This document shows positions 1 through 7,868 of a stretch of DNA of 13,281 nt, one piece after another. The notes under the pieces were generated by a model. The model was not told the DNA's origin. It did no database searches and saw only the letters and a program-made list of their open reading frames with translations. The translations under genes and the position numbers were made by a program. Each line of letters begins with the position of its first letter. Within the stretch, counting starts at the first letter, position 1. This DNA comes from an uncultured Neomegalonema sp. (GTDB taxonomy: Bacteria > Pseudomonadota > Alphaproteobacteria > Rhodobacterales > Rhodobacteraceae), in assembly GCA_937927905.1 (NCBI GenBank), contig CALFWP010000195.1, forward strand, positions 1 to 13,281, read 5' to 3'.

Positions 1-2
1 CG

Positions 3-1007
3 GCCTTTACCGGTGCGCTGCGCCAGGCAGGGCAGGATAAGCCGGGCGAATTGGCCAATACGCTCGCTCCGCATGTTATCGGCACGATAAAAACTGAAAT
101 TCTGAACTCGGAAGATGAGCTGATTGAAGCCATCTATCCGCGCATGGGACTATTGATCAAGCTTGCCATTGCCAAGGCGATGGAGGATCTGAACCGCAAG
201 GTCGATGATGCTTTGCCCTTTGACCGTTGGATCGCCGCACTGAAAGGGCGTTTGACGGGAACACCGCCTGCCGGTTGGCTGCTGGAAGACGGCACGACAT
301 TCATGGTCAAGGAAGCCATGCTGATCGAGCGCCAATCGGGGGTGCTGCTTGCGGTTGAACGCAGCGCATCGGATACTTTAACGGATGGTAACCCCGATGA
401 AGACCTGATGGCCGGTATGATTGCCGCGCTGCAAGGGTTTGCAAGTGAAGCTTATGGTGCAACAGGTGCAGGGGATTTGCGCCGTTTTTCCTTTACCGAG
501 GACACTGTTTATTTGCGTGGAACGCCGACGCAGCTGATGGCTTTGCGGTGTTCCGGGATTGCGCCGCCGGAAATTGAAGCCCGCATGGATGAGTTGCTTG
601 AAACTGCTCTCGAGCGTATGGGCAACGATGCCGCGGATGCGGCTCTGATGCTGGATGATTTCAATAAACCGCAGGATGATAATTCCGGTGGTATATCCGG
701 CTCTAAAATCATGTTCGGGGTTCTTGGCATAATTGCGCTGATTGCCGGTTTACTCTGGGGACATAGCGCCGTTACGAATGCCCATGAAGCCCGTAGAATT
801 GCGACCATTGAGGCCGTTATCACCGATGATATGCGCCTTACCGCTTATCCTTTGACTGTTACGCGGAAGGACCGCGGGTCTCCGTTTGTTATTTCCGGTC
901 TGCTGCCGGACAGGCAATCGCTGGACGCATTAAAAGCGCGCCTGGCTTCGAGCACTGCCACATTGAACATAGAATTGGATATCGCGCTGGTGTCCGGAGG
1001 CAATTGA
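3..1007 (+). CDS. Membrane-anchored GTPase-partner protein resembling the N-terminal part of OmpA-family envelope proteins (5' end missing)
   Basis: The frame is open to the left edge, so the start lies outside the window; the TTG at 51 is not needed as a start. Four parts are visible. A helical segment contains a pattern like 'EAIYPRMGLLIKLAI' (about 129-173). An alpha/beta segment has the pattern 'LIERQSGVLLA' followed by 'DLMAGMIAALQGF' (about 321-440). One transmembrane helix lies at about 708-764. A C-terminal piece of about 75 residues contains 'YPLTVTRKDRGSPFVISGL'. From memory, the first two parts match the region preceding the OmpA domain in long envelope proteins encoded beside Rab-like GTPases. 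That region has a roadblock/longin-like look (inference). Here the protein stops soon after the membrane helix and has no peptidoglycan-binding OmpA domain. Its stop overlaps the next gene's ATG (TGATG), so the two are probably coupled and the proteins may interact. Function unproven. Confidence 0.72.
   Translation, partial: AFTGALRQAGQDKPGELANTLAPHVIGTIKTEILNSEDELIEAIYPRMGLLIKLAIAKAMEDLNRKVDDALPFDRWIAALKGRLTGTPPAGWLLEDGTTFMVKEAMLIERQSGVLLAVERSASDTLTDGNPDEDLMAGMIAALQGFASEAYGATGAGDLRRFSFTEDTVYLRGTPTQLMALRCSGIAPPEIEARMDELLETALERMGNDAADAALMLDDFNKPQDDNSGGISGSKIMFGVLGIIALIAGLLWGHSAVTNAHEARRIATIEAVITDDMRLTAYPLTVTRKDRGSPFVISGLLPDRQSLDALKARLASSTATLNIELDIALVSGGN
996..1000 (+). promoter_or_regulatory. 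Shine-Dalgarno sequence of the small GTPase gene
   Basis: GGAGG lies six bases before the ATG at 1007. It favours that ATG over the adjacent in-frame TTG at 1004. It lies inside the end of the upstream gene, as expected for translational coupling. Confidence 0.65.
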
Positions 1008-1528
1008 TGAAAGCGCATAAAATCATTGTCATAGGCGATTTCGGGGTTGGTAAAACATCGTTGATCCGGCGCTATGTCCTGGATGTTTTCAGTGACCAGT
1101 ACCGGGCGACTCTCGGGGTACATCTTTATAAACATTCCGACACAATCCCGATTAACGGCACAGAGGAACTGGTTAAGCTTGTGCTGTGGGATATCGAGGG
1201 TGCCCCTTTGCCGGGCGAACAGATGATGCGGTATTCACTCGGTGCCTCCGGTGCGATTGTCGTCGGGGATCTGACCCGCACCGATATGACCGAACCTATG
1301 CAGCGTGCAGCCGATATGATTGAGGCCAGGCTGCCGGGAAGACCCATGGGCTTTGCCCTGAACAAGTGCGATATTGCCCCTGTGCCTGATACTGCGGAGA
1401 TTGCCGCACTGAAGGACCGTTACGGTGCGTTTATTGCTTGTACAAGTGCCAAGACCGGCGATGCGGTTCCGGCGCTGTTCCGTGACCTGACACTGCGCAT
1501 CATAGGCGGGAAGGCGGAAAGTGTATGA
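1007..1528 (+). CDS. Small Ras/Rab-like GTPase
   Basis: A 173-residue single-domain GTPase with all the nucleotide-binding motifs. G1 is GDFGVGKTS at residues 10-18 (K16, T17). The switch I threonine is T35 in YRATLGV. G3 is WDIEG at 61-65. G4 is NKCD at 119-122 and G5 is TSAK at 146-149. It should bind GTP and act as a molecular switch. The position of the Ras catalytic glutamine, right after the G3 glycine, is alanine (A66), so intrinsic hydrolysis may be slow and may need a partner. There is no C-terminal lipidation cysteine (it ends GGKAESV), so membrane recruitment would have to come from a protein, most simply the membrane protein encoded just upstream. Its start overlaps the upstream stop, and its own stop overlaps the kinase start (ATGA). 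Effector unknown. Confidence 0.88.
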   Translation: MKAHKIIVIGDFGVGKTSLIRRYVLDVFSDQYRATLGVHLYKHSDTIPINGTEELVKLVLWDIEGAPLPGEQMMRYSLGASGAIVVGDLTRTDMTEPMQRAADMIEARLPGRPMGFALNKCDIAPVPDTAEIAALKDRYGAFIACTSAKTGDAVPALFRDLTLRIIGGKAESV

Positions 1529-2637
1529 GCAGCGTATCCAGTTTTGATGCGCATATTATCCTTGAGGGTATACGGATCGTCGCCGTACGTGTGGATGAGG
1601 ACCTGATCGTCAATGAGGTCGTCGGCGATTGGTGTGATATCCCCGTTGGTGAAGATGTTCGTGATACCGTGCCCGCACTGATCGGCATGGAAGAGGAGCT
1701 GGCGCAGGAAGTTCCGTACCTGCAATTGCCGTTTGTATCTCTGGGTATGCAGCATGAGCAACCGGTGGCAATATCCGTGCAGCGGGATACCGGTACAGGA
1801 CATTTGTGGATTTTGCTGCGCGATGTCAGTGAGGAGGCATCCGTGCAGGAGCGTCTGGTTCATCAGCATAACTCTCTTGCCATAGCCCATAAAGAGTTGT
1901 CGGCCGCGCGGGACGCTGTTCTGGCTGCGGATCAGGCGAAGACCCGGTTTCTGGCGAATATCAGCCATGAATTGCGTACTCCGCTGAATGTAGTGATCGG
2001 CGGTGCATCCATATTACGCAAACCCCGTAAAACGCCGTTGTCCAATGAGGATGTGCAGGCTTTTTCGGATGATATTCACGATTGCGGCGTATTGTTACTT
2101 CAGCTTGTCGATGATCTGATTGATTTATCGAGGGCGGAGACCGGCAATCTGACCATTTATGAGGAATGGTGCAATCCGTCGGCGATTATAACGGAGATTA
2201 TCCGTTTGGCGCGCGGCCTGCCGGAAGCGCAAGGCGTTGATATTCTTTATCAGCCGAATGGTTCTGAGCCTGAACTTTTTGCTGATCCGCGTCGGGTAAA
2301 GCAGATTTTGCTCAATCTGCTATCGAATGCCGTTAAAGTATGCGGGCCGGGATCACGTGTTTTTATTGAAACGGCTATTGTCGAAAATGGTGATATGACA
2401 ATCACTGTGCGCGATACCGGTCCGGGAATGAGCAGCGAAGACCTGACGATTGCATTGGAACCTTTCGGTCAGCCGAATGCGGAAACCCGATCCCGGGGCA
2501 CCGGACTTGGACTGGCAATCGTCGCGCGGCTTGCTGATTTGCATCAGGCGGAATTCAACATCGTAACGGCCCCGGGTGAAGGTCTGTCTGCGACGACACG
2601 GTTCCCATCCCGACGTTTGTCATCTCTGAACGGCTGA
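1525..2637 (+). CDS. Soluble sensor histidine kinase
   Basis: A 370-residue kinase with no membrane segment. Residues 1-105 form an N-terminal sensory region that looks PAS-like (weak similarity, inferred from the strand pattern and the closing 'WILLRDVSEE'). A coiled-coil linker follows at about 105-140. The HisKA domain has the H-box ISHELRTPL with phospho-acceptor H148. The HATPase domain has the N-box LLNLLSNAVK (262-271), the G1 box DTGPGM (297-302) and the G2 box GTGLGLAI (325-332). No receiver or HPt domain is fused, so the phosphoryl group probably passes to a separate regulator, most simply the sigma54 regulator encoded next. The ATG overlaps the GTPase stop by four bases (ATGA) with only a weak Shine-Dalgarno, which implies coupling to GTPase translation. 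The lack of transmembrane helices suggests an internal signal or control by the GTPase/membrane pair (inference). Confidence 0.9.
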   Translation: MSSVSSFDAHIILEGIRIVAVRVDEDLIVNEVVGDWCDIPVGEDVRDTVPALIGMEEELAQEVPYLQLPFVSLGMQHEQPVAISVQRDTGTGHLWILLRDVSEEASVQERLVHQHNSLAIAHKELSAARDAVLAADQAKTRFLANISHELRTPLNVVIGGASILRKPRKTPLSNEDVQAFSDDIHDCGVLLLQLVDDLIDLSRAETGNLTIYEEWCNPSAIITEIIRLARGLPEAQGVDILYQPNGSEPELFADPRRVKQILLNLLSNAVKVCGPGSRVFIETAIVENGDMTITVRDTGPGMSSEDLTIALEPFGQPNAETRSRGTGLGLAIVARLADLHQAEFNIVTAPGEGLSATTRFPSRRLSSLNG

Positions 2638-2713
2638 AATTTAGCAATCTTAACGATTGAATGATTGATTTTTTTAAATCTGTATGCAATTTGAGACTCA
2701 TATTGCGATTTAC

Positions 2714-2719
2714 AGAGGG
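2714..2719 (+). promoter_or_regulatory. Shine-Dalgarno supporting a TTG start for the response regulator
   Basis: AGAGGG lies nine bases before the TTG at 2729. The in-frame ATG at 2684 has only an AT-rich run before it and no Shine-Dalgarno. The TTG start gives a protein beginning MSDKVRD, directly before the receiver domain. The call is inferential because ATG is the commoner start codon. Confidence 0.45.
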
Positions 2720-2728
2720 TTTGGCTTT

Positions 2729-4270
2729 TTGAGTGATAAGGTTCGTGATAGCGCAAACCTGGCTGATGCCCGTGTTTTGCTAGTCGAGGATACGCCTGCA
2801 CTTGCGCGCACGTATCTCGGATTCCTGCGCGATGAACCTTATACGACGATCCATGTGGAATCCGGCGGTGCTGCGAAAGAAAAATTACTCGTTGGCGATG
2901 TTGACCTTGTTCTGTTGGATCTCCGCCTTCCCGATATCTCAGGGCAGGAGGTTCTCGGATGGATGAAGGATCAGCAGATTTCCCTGCCGGTTATCGTGAT
3001 TACCGCGCAGGGGTCTGTGGGGGTCGCCGTTGATGCAATGCGGGCCGGCGCGGTTGATTTTTTGATGAAGCCCTTTGCAGAAGAGCGATTGCTGGTTTCA
3101 ATCCGCAATCATCTTGATCATAGCCGTTTTCTGAAAGCGGAAGAAACAAGAGAGGCCGAAGCGAACCCGCCGCAAAAGCCCGTTCATACCGCCGATCCGA
3201 AAAAAACTGTGAACAAGGCACCGTATGACATAGATGGCGATGTGCAGGGATTTTCAGGTTTTATCGGCTCCAGCGTGCCGATGCGGGCAGTCTACCGCCT
3301 GATTAACAGTGCCGCAAAGTCGAATGCCACGGTTTTTATCACCGGCGAAAGCGGTACGGGCAAGGAAGTCTGTTCACAGGCCATTCACGATAACAGTCAG
3401 CGCTCCAGGAAAAAATTTGTTGCTATTAATTGTGCCGCTATTCCCGGCGAGTTGATGGAAAGTGAGATTTTCGGTCATATCAAGGGGGCGTTTACCGGCG
3501 CAACATCCGATAAACAGGGGGCGGCCAAGCTTGCCGATGGCGGTACTTTGTTTTTGGATGAGATATGTGAAATGTCTCCGCATTTGCAGACCAAGCTGCT
3601 GCGTTTTATTCAGACCGGGACCTTTAATCCTGTCGGGCGTCCTTCGCCGGAGCAGGTGGATGTCCGCTTTATCTGTGCAACCAACCGTGACCCACTGGAA
3701 GAGGTAGCGGCAGGGCGGTTCCGTGAAGATTTGTATTACCGGTTGCATGTTGTGCCGATCCATCTGCCGCCATTGCGCGCACGCGGCGATGATATGCTGC
3801 TGATCGGTCAGAAATTGCTCAGTCAGTATGCCGTAGAAGAGGGTAAAGATTTTCAAGGCTTTTCCGATGATGCGAAACAGGCAATCCGTGCCTATCGCTG
3901 GCCCGGGAATGTCCGGCAACTGCAGAATATTCTCCGTAACGGCGTGGTTCTCGGTGAAGGCCCTGAATTAACGGCGGCAATGTTGCGCGCTCCGGTCGGA
4001 CTGGGCGGCAGCACGGATGCTGCTGTAGAGCCTGTACCGGTTAAACCCGAGCCGGTTCGTGCACAGACGCCCCTCGGATCTGCCCCTAATCCAAGTGATC
4101 TCAATGCCTTGGCTGAGGCAATCCGTCCGATGCACGAAATTGAACGTGAGGCAATCGAGCGCGCGGTTGACCTGTGTGCCGGTGATGTCAGAAAAGCGGC
4201 GGTTTTCCTGAATCTCTCACCTGCGACGATATACCGGAAACAAAAGCAGTGGCGCAGCGGCGTTAATTGA
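2729..4270 (+). CDS. Sigma54-dependent response regulator (NtrC family, LuxO-like)
   Basis: With the TTG start at 2729 the protein has 513 residues (528 if the ATG at 2684 is used). The receiver domain covers about residues 14-130, with acidic E20/D21, phospho-acceptor D64 in LLDLRLPD, T92 and K114. The AAA+ domain has Walker A GESGTGKE (206-213), the sigma54-contacting loop GAFTGA (253-258), Walker B LFLDE (D277, E278) and the motif RFREDLYYRL. After a Pro-rich linker, a Fis-type helix-turn-helix lies at about 482-505. It should use ATP hydrolysis to open sigma54 promoters once phosphorylated, probably by the kinase upstream. The receiver sequence recalls LuxO regulators, but this alone does not show quorum sensing. 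The gap of 46-91 bases after the kinase is AT-rich with two GATTGA copies (2655-2660, 2663-2668). I find no convincing promoter or terminator there. Confidence 0.92.
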   Translation: MSDKVRDSANLADARVLLVEDTPALARTYLGFLRDEPYTTIHVESGGAAKEKLLVGDVDLVLLDLRLPDISGQEVLGWMKDQQISLPVIVITAQGSVGVAVDAMRAGAVDFLMKPFAEERLLVSIRNHLDHSRFLKAEETREAEANPPQKPVHTADPKKTVNKAPYDIDGDVQGFSGFIGSSVPMRAVYRLINSAAKSNATVFITGESGTGKEVCSQAIHDNSQRSRKKFVAINCAAIPGELMESEIFGHIKGAFTGATSDKQGAAKLADGGTLFLDEICEMSPHLQTKLLRFIQTGTFNPVGRPSPEQVDVRFICATNRDPLEEVAAGRFREDLYYRLHVVPIHLPPLRARGDDMLLIGQKLLSQYAVEEGKDFQGFSDDAKQAIRAYRWPGNVRQLQNILRNGVVLGEGPELTAAMLRAPVGLGGSTDAAVEPVPVKPEPVRAQTPLGSAPNPSDLNALAEAIRPMHEIEREAIERAVDLCAGDVRKAAVFLNLSPATIYRKQKQWRSGVN

Positions 4271-4311
4271 AGCGCGGGAAACTAATCCTTCAGTTTTTAA
4301 CCATACCATAA

Positions 4312-4335
4312 CTCCGGATTACCAAAAATTCGGAG
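4312..4335 (+). promoter_or_regulatory. Leader hairpin that pairs the Shine-Dalgarno of the ATPase gene
   Basis: CTCCGGATT (4312-4320) can pair with AATTCGGAG (4327-4335) over nine positions with one G-U pair and a six-base loop, ACCAAA. The 3' arm contains GGAG (4332-4335), the Shine-Dalgarno of the ATG at 4344. In RNA this would hide the ribosome binding site, so translation could depend on temperature, on a protein or small RNA, or on ribosomes arriving from upstream. No T-run follows, so it does not look like a terminator. The pairing is read directly from the sequence; the regulatory role is inference. Confidence 0.5.
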
Positions 4336-4343
4336 ACGTTCGA

Positions 4344-6650
4344 ATGTCTGTTGCTGCCCGTTTTGAGGCGAATGCCCTCGAAGACCTCTCAAGTCCGTTT
4401 TATTTCAATGCCTCGCATTGGAGAGCGATGGATGGTGTTGTTGAAGGGGTTCAGCAGCGCGAGGGCATCTCCATTCTGACAGGTCCGACCGGTTGCGGCA
4501 AAACGATGCTGATGCGGGCGATTTCAGAAAATCTCGGTAACACTGTTATACCTTTGTTTCTGCAATACGCCGGACTGAACTTCCGCGAGTTCGTCAATTT
4601 TCTGCATAATTCGTTGCATGTCGCTGAAGAAATACAGGATGCATCCAACAAGGCGATTGGCTTGCGTCAATTTTTGTACGCACAGGCAGAGCGCGGCGAA
4701 ACGTCGATTATCTTCATCGACGAAGCCCAGAATCTTGATCCGGATGTGCTGCGTATGCTTCCGAAGCTGGCCTGTTTCGATCAGCTTGAGGATGGTACGA
4801 ATGTCGGTTTACAGTTTATGCTGACCGGCGGATCGGAATTATCCGAACTTCTGGAGGATAGCAGCTTTACGGAAGTGCGCGATGCCATTGCACGCCGGTA
4901 TGAACTGCGGTTCTTTACACGTGATGAACTGAAGCATTTTTTGAAAAAGCGGTTGGCTCCGCTTGAGAAAATTACGCCTGAACCGATTACCGGCCATGCG
5001 ATCAATGCTGTTGCCAAATATACCGGAGGCAGCCCGCGCCTGATTGGTATGATCTGCTCCCATGCAATGTTATTCGCGGCTGAAAATCCCGGCCGTTCTA
5101 TTGATGAATCCATGATCGAAGAGGCTGCGGAAGCCCTGATGATCGAACCGGCGACAAATCCGTTTCCCGATGACGATATGTCGGCTGATTTTACCGGACC
5201 GTTTTCCAGTGCCGACCTGCATGGCGGCGATGACCGGAGGAACAGAATGCCCCATCAACCTGAAGCCGGTCACGAAGAGGATGAAGTCCTCTCGGCTATG
5301 AATCGTCTTGAAGCACAGCCGCAGGGCGCTGGCCGTCACTCTGATGCGCAAGGCGCGGATGATGAAGGTGATGACCTGGGCAAGATTGATGAAGACTTCT
5401 TTTCTTTTGTTGCAAACGGGTTTGAAACGCCAGACACGGATGATGAGTATGAAGATGAGAGCGACGAAGATGAAGGATTTGCACCGCTGAGCAACGGCGC
5501 GCGCGACGATGATTTCGATGACCCTTACTTTGATCGTACAGATGAAGGTCATGCAACCGGAGTGTCAAAAGTTGCCGGATTGGGCGCTGCGGCTGCCGGA
5601 GTGCTCGGCAGCGTCGGCACAAAAGGTGAGACTGTAATTTCGCGTATGAAATCCAAAGTTACGGGCGCGCAACCGGACAGACCGCAAATGCGGCGTAACC
5701 CGCAAACGAAAAATGTAGTTGCGGCCGGGCGCAGAGCCAACAAAGGTGCGCGGACTCAGTCGCCATCGGAAAAACGCGTTATGAAAACGCAAGTGGCCGG
5801 TCAACGTCAGCGCCAGCTTCAAATGGCAGGCATTGCTGCAGGGTGCTTTGTACTGATCTTTGGTATTTATCTTGTGCAGGGCCACGTCCGCAGTGCCATT
5901 GCCGGAGCGACAGACGTGGTCAGCAGAACGGCATCCAGTGCGGTTTCGACCGTTTCCGGTGCCGGGTCGAAAGCGGTGGATGCGGTGAGTGCCGGAACTT
6001 CCGGGTTGTTCGGCGAGGCTTCCGGTTCTTTCCCGCAGGATACTTCAGGTAATACGGTGGTTGCCGGTTTTGATGCTCAGGCGCCACTGCCTGCGCTGCC
6101 GGCTCTGGACGGAACCCAGACAGGGTTGCAACCTGCGCAGCCTGTGCAATCAGGTGGAGGTTGGGGCGCTAATGTTACGCTCAAGGATACAATCGGCAAT
6201 TTTGACGCGAAATTGCCCGAAGAGGGCGTGAGCATTGCGCGTGGTGCGCTGGATTTGCTCGATGCTGCATTGGACAAATCAAAAGTTATTTTGCCTGAAG
6301 GCGTGGTTGAGGTTGCAAAAGGGGATGTACAAAGTCTGCGTGCCCGCGCTGCGGCGAACGGTGCTGACGGTGAAGAATTAAAGGCGCGGATTGATGAACT
6401 GAATGCAATCGCCGAAGGGCATTTTGAGGCTAAACGTTACATCGCACCTGCAACCGGAAATGCTTATGATACGTTCCGTTCCGTACTGGATCTTGATGAG
6501 AAAGACAGTGTGGCTCTGGGCGGTCTTGAAAGATTGCGTGTTTTCTATTCGAAAAAGGCGGCTCAGGCCCGCGCTGAAAGGCAATGGGATACCGCTAACC
6601 GCTTTTTCCAGACAGCATTGAGCATCAGCGAGCGTAAAAATATCCGTTGA
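4344..6650 (+). CDS. Single-pass membrane AAA ATPase, ExeA/GspA-like, with TPR-like periplasmic C-terminus
   Basis: 768 residues. The ATPase domain (about 1-270) has Walker A GPTGCGKT (47-54), Walker B IIFIDEAQN (122-130), a sensor-like segment LQFMLTGGSEL and arginines R184/R185. The layout matches the ExeA/GspA/MshM group of AAA_22 ATPases. A long low-complexity linker follows, strongly acidic at about 361-384 and then basic and Ala/Gly-rich at about 420-492. One transmembrane helix lies at about 494-514. The remainder, presumably periplasmic, has an Ala/Val/Ser-rich stretch and two helical TPR-like units at about 685-768. ExeA-type proteins couple cytoplasmic ATP hydrolysis to envelope assembly, such as secretin insertion; here the usual peptidoglycan-binding tail appears replaced by the TPR-like region. 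No secretin or pilus genes are in the window, so the target is unknown. The ATG has a GGAG seven bases upstream, within a hairpin. Confidence 0.82.
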   Translation: MSVAARFEANALEDLSSPFYFNASHWRAMDGVVEGVQQREGISILTGPTGCGKTMLMRAISENLGNTVIPLFLQYAGLNFREFVNFLHNSLHVAEEIQDASNKAIGLRQFLYAQAERGETSIIFIDEAQNLDPDVLRMLPKLACFDQLEDGTNVGLQFMLTGGSELSELLEDSSFTEVRDAIARRYELRFFTRDELKHFLKKRLAPLEKITPEPITGHAINAVAKYTGGSPRLIGMICSHAMLFAAENPGRSIDESMIEEAAEALMIEPATNPFPDDDMSADFTGPFSSADLHGGDDRRNRMPHQPEAGHEEDEVLSAMNRLEAQPQGAGRHSDAQGADDEGDDLGKIDEDFFSFVANGFETPDTDDEYEDESDEDEGFAPLSNGARDDDFDDPYFDRTDEGHATGVSKVAGLGAAAAGVLGSVGTKGETVISRMKSKVTGAQPDRPQMRRNPQTKNVVAAGRRANKGARTQSPSEKRVMKTQVAGQRQRQLQMAGIAAGCFVLIFGIYLVQGHVRSAIAGATDVVSRTASSAVSTVSGAGSKAVDAVSAGTSGLFGEASGSFPQDTSGNTVVAGFDAQAPLPALPALDGTQTGLQPAQPVQSGGGWGANVTLKDTIGNFDAKLPEEGVSIARGALDLLDAALDKSKVILPEGVVEVAKGDVQSLRARAAANGADGEELKARIDELNAIAEGHFEAKRYIAPATGNAYDTFRSVLDLDEKDSVALGGLERLRVFYSKKAAQARAERQWDTANRFFQTALSISERKNIR

Positions 6651-6785
6651 TTGGCATGCGCCGTGATAATCTTTTAAATCCGGCTGTACGGTTTTTGTAT
6701 AAGCAGTCCTGCCACAAGTGTTATCAGTCGATGTTGCACTGAAAGCCTGTTGCCGCAGGTGCTATCCGGGAACGTGAAAGACAGC

Positions 6786-7868
6786 ATGACACAGCGTCAG
6801 ATTATCAGATACTGGGCCGCAGCAGCAGGTACCTTTCTGCTGTTTCTCTATGTTTTCAGTGGCATTCTTGCCCCGTTCCTGTTTGGCGCGGGGCTGGCTT
6901 ATTTGACGGACCCGTTGGCCACAAAGCTTGAGCGGCGCGGCCTGTCGCGAACTGCGGCAACACTGTGTATCACCGCGTCCGTTTTTGTTGTCCTGCTGAT
7001 AGCGATTGCCCTGATTGCCCCTGTGCTTGCGGATCAGGCACAACGCTTTGCCGTCGCCGCGCCCGGCTATATCGAAAACCTGGCGGCGCGCGCCCATGAT
7101 GCATTTCCGGCTGTCTTCCCGGATTTTTCATCCGGAGCTTTTCAAGGTGAACTTGCAAAAGCTGCGGATCGCAGTGGCACAACGGCGCTTGCCGAACCTG
7201 CTTCGCGCTGGGGTGTGACGGTGCTGAAAGGGCTTTTGACCGGCGGCTCCGCTGTCGCCGGGTTTCTCGGGATTGCCGTTATCACGCCGATTGTCGCTTT
7301 TTATCTGCTTTTGGATTGGAAGCGCGTTGTCGGCACCATCGACGGCCTTTTGCCCCGCCGGTCTCTCGGAACGGTTCGGCGGTTGGCGGGAGAGATCGAT
7401 CAGACACTCGCGGCGTTTTTGCGCGGACAGCTTCTGGTCTGTCTGATTCTAGGGACCTTTTACGCCGTGGCACTTACGTTTGCCGGTCTGCCTTTCGGAG
7501 TTCTGGTGGGGGCCTTCGCCGGAATTATCAGTTTTGTCCCCTTCGTCGGGTCCATTGCCGGTTTGTTGCTGTCGATGGTGCTTGCTATGGCCCATTTCTG
7601 GGGAGAGTTCGGCCAAATCGCAGTGATTGCGGGTATTTTCCTGTTCGGACAGGCGATTGAGGGTAATGTCCTGTCGCCGTTGCTGATCGGGGAACGGGTT
7701 GGTTTACATCCGGTCTGGTTGATTTTTTCACTTAGTGCTTTCGGCTATGTGTTCGGATTCCCGGGCCTGCTGGTGGCGGTTCCGCTGGCGGCTTCTCTTG
7801 GCGTTATTGCCCGCTGGGGTGTAAAACAATACCAGGATAGCCAGCTTTACACCGGACGTGCCGATTGA
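6786..7868 (+). CDS. AI-2E family transporter (PerM/TqsA-like permease)
   Basis: 360 residues, close to the family's usual length. Hydrophobic helices lie at about 11-40 (two, short loop), 60-82, 155-177, 215-232, 236-265, 276-293 and 308-342, with a soluble segment at about 83-150, as in the AI-2E (PF01594) fold. Conserved family patterns are visible: VPFVGSIAGL (251-260) and EGNVLSPLLIGERVGLHP (292-309), followed by the Gly-rich GFPGLLVAVPLA. The family exports small molecules or ions; AI-2 export is shown for only a few members, so no substrate is assigned. The ATG at 6786 was chosen over an upstream in-frame TTG (6750) because the first helix begins soon after it. The 135-base gap before it has no clear promoter or terminator. 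The stop overlaps the hdaA start (TGATG). Confidence 0.87.
   Translation: MTQRQIIRYWAAAAGTFLLFLYVFSGILAPFLFGAGLAYLTDPLATKLERRGLSRTAATLCITASVFVVLLIAIALIAPVLADQAQRFAVAAPGYIENLAARAHDAFPAVFPDFSSGAFQGELAKAADRSGTTALAEPASRWGVTVLKGLLTGGSAVAGFLGIAVITPIVAFYLLLDWKRVVGTIDGLLPRRSLGTVRRLAGEIDQTLAAFLRGQLLVCLILGTFYAVALTFAGLPFGVLVGAFAGIISFVPFVGSIAGLLLSMVLAMAHFWGEFGQIAVIAGIFLFGQAIEGNVLSPLLIGERVGLHPVWLIFSLSAFGYVFGFPGLLVAVPLAASLGVIARWGVKQYQDSQLYTGRAD

Noticed and set aside
51..53. TTG at 51 as the true start of the first gene
   Set aside because: The frame stays open to the left edge with protein-like sequence before the TTG, and the family is much longer at its N-terminus.
2650..2654. CtrA-type sites in the gaps before the regulator and the ATPase (TTAAC at 2650 and 4297)
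   Set aside because: Only half-sites are present; no TTAA occurs at the required seven-base spacing.
5070..5622. Long antisense frames opposite the charged linker of the ATPase
   Set aside because: They mirror low-complexity codons of the sense gene, have no ribosome binding sites of note and show no recognisable protein features.
6651..6667. Possible sigma54 promoter (TTGGCATG with a GTGAT about ten bases on) just after the ATPase gene
   Set aside because: The -24 part is good, but the essential GC of the -12 element is GA here, so it does not meet the consensus despite the nearby sigma54 regulator.
2729..7868. A quorum-sensing link between the LuxO-like regulator and the AI-2E family transporter
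   Set aside because: Most AI-2E family members have no shown role with AI-2. This transporter belongs with hdaA and ppk by overlap and by usual synteny, not with the regulator.
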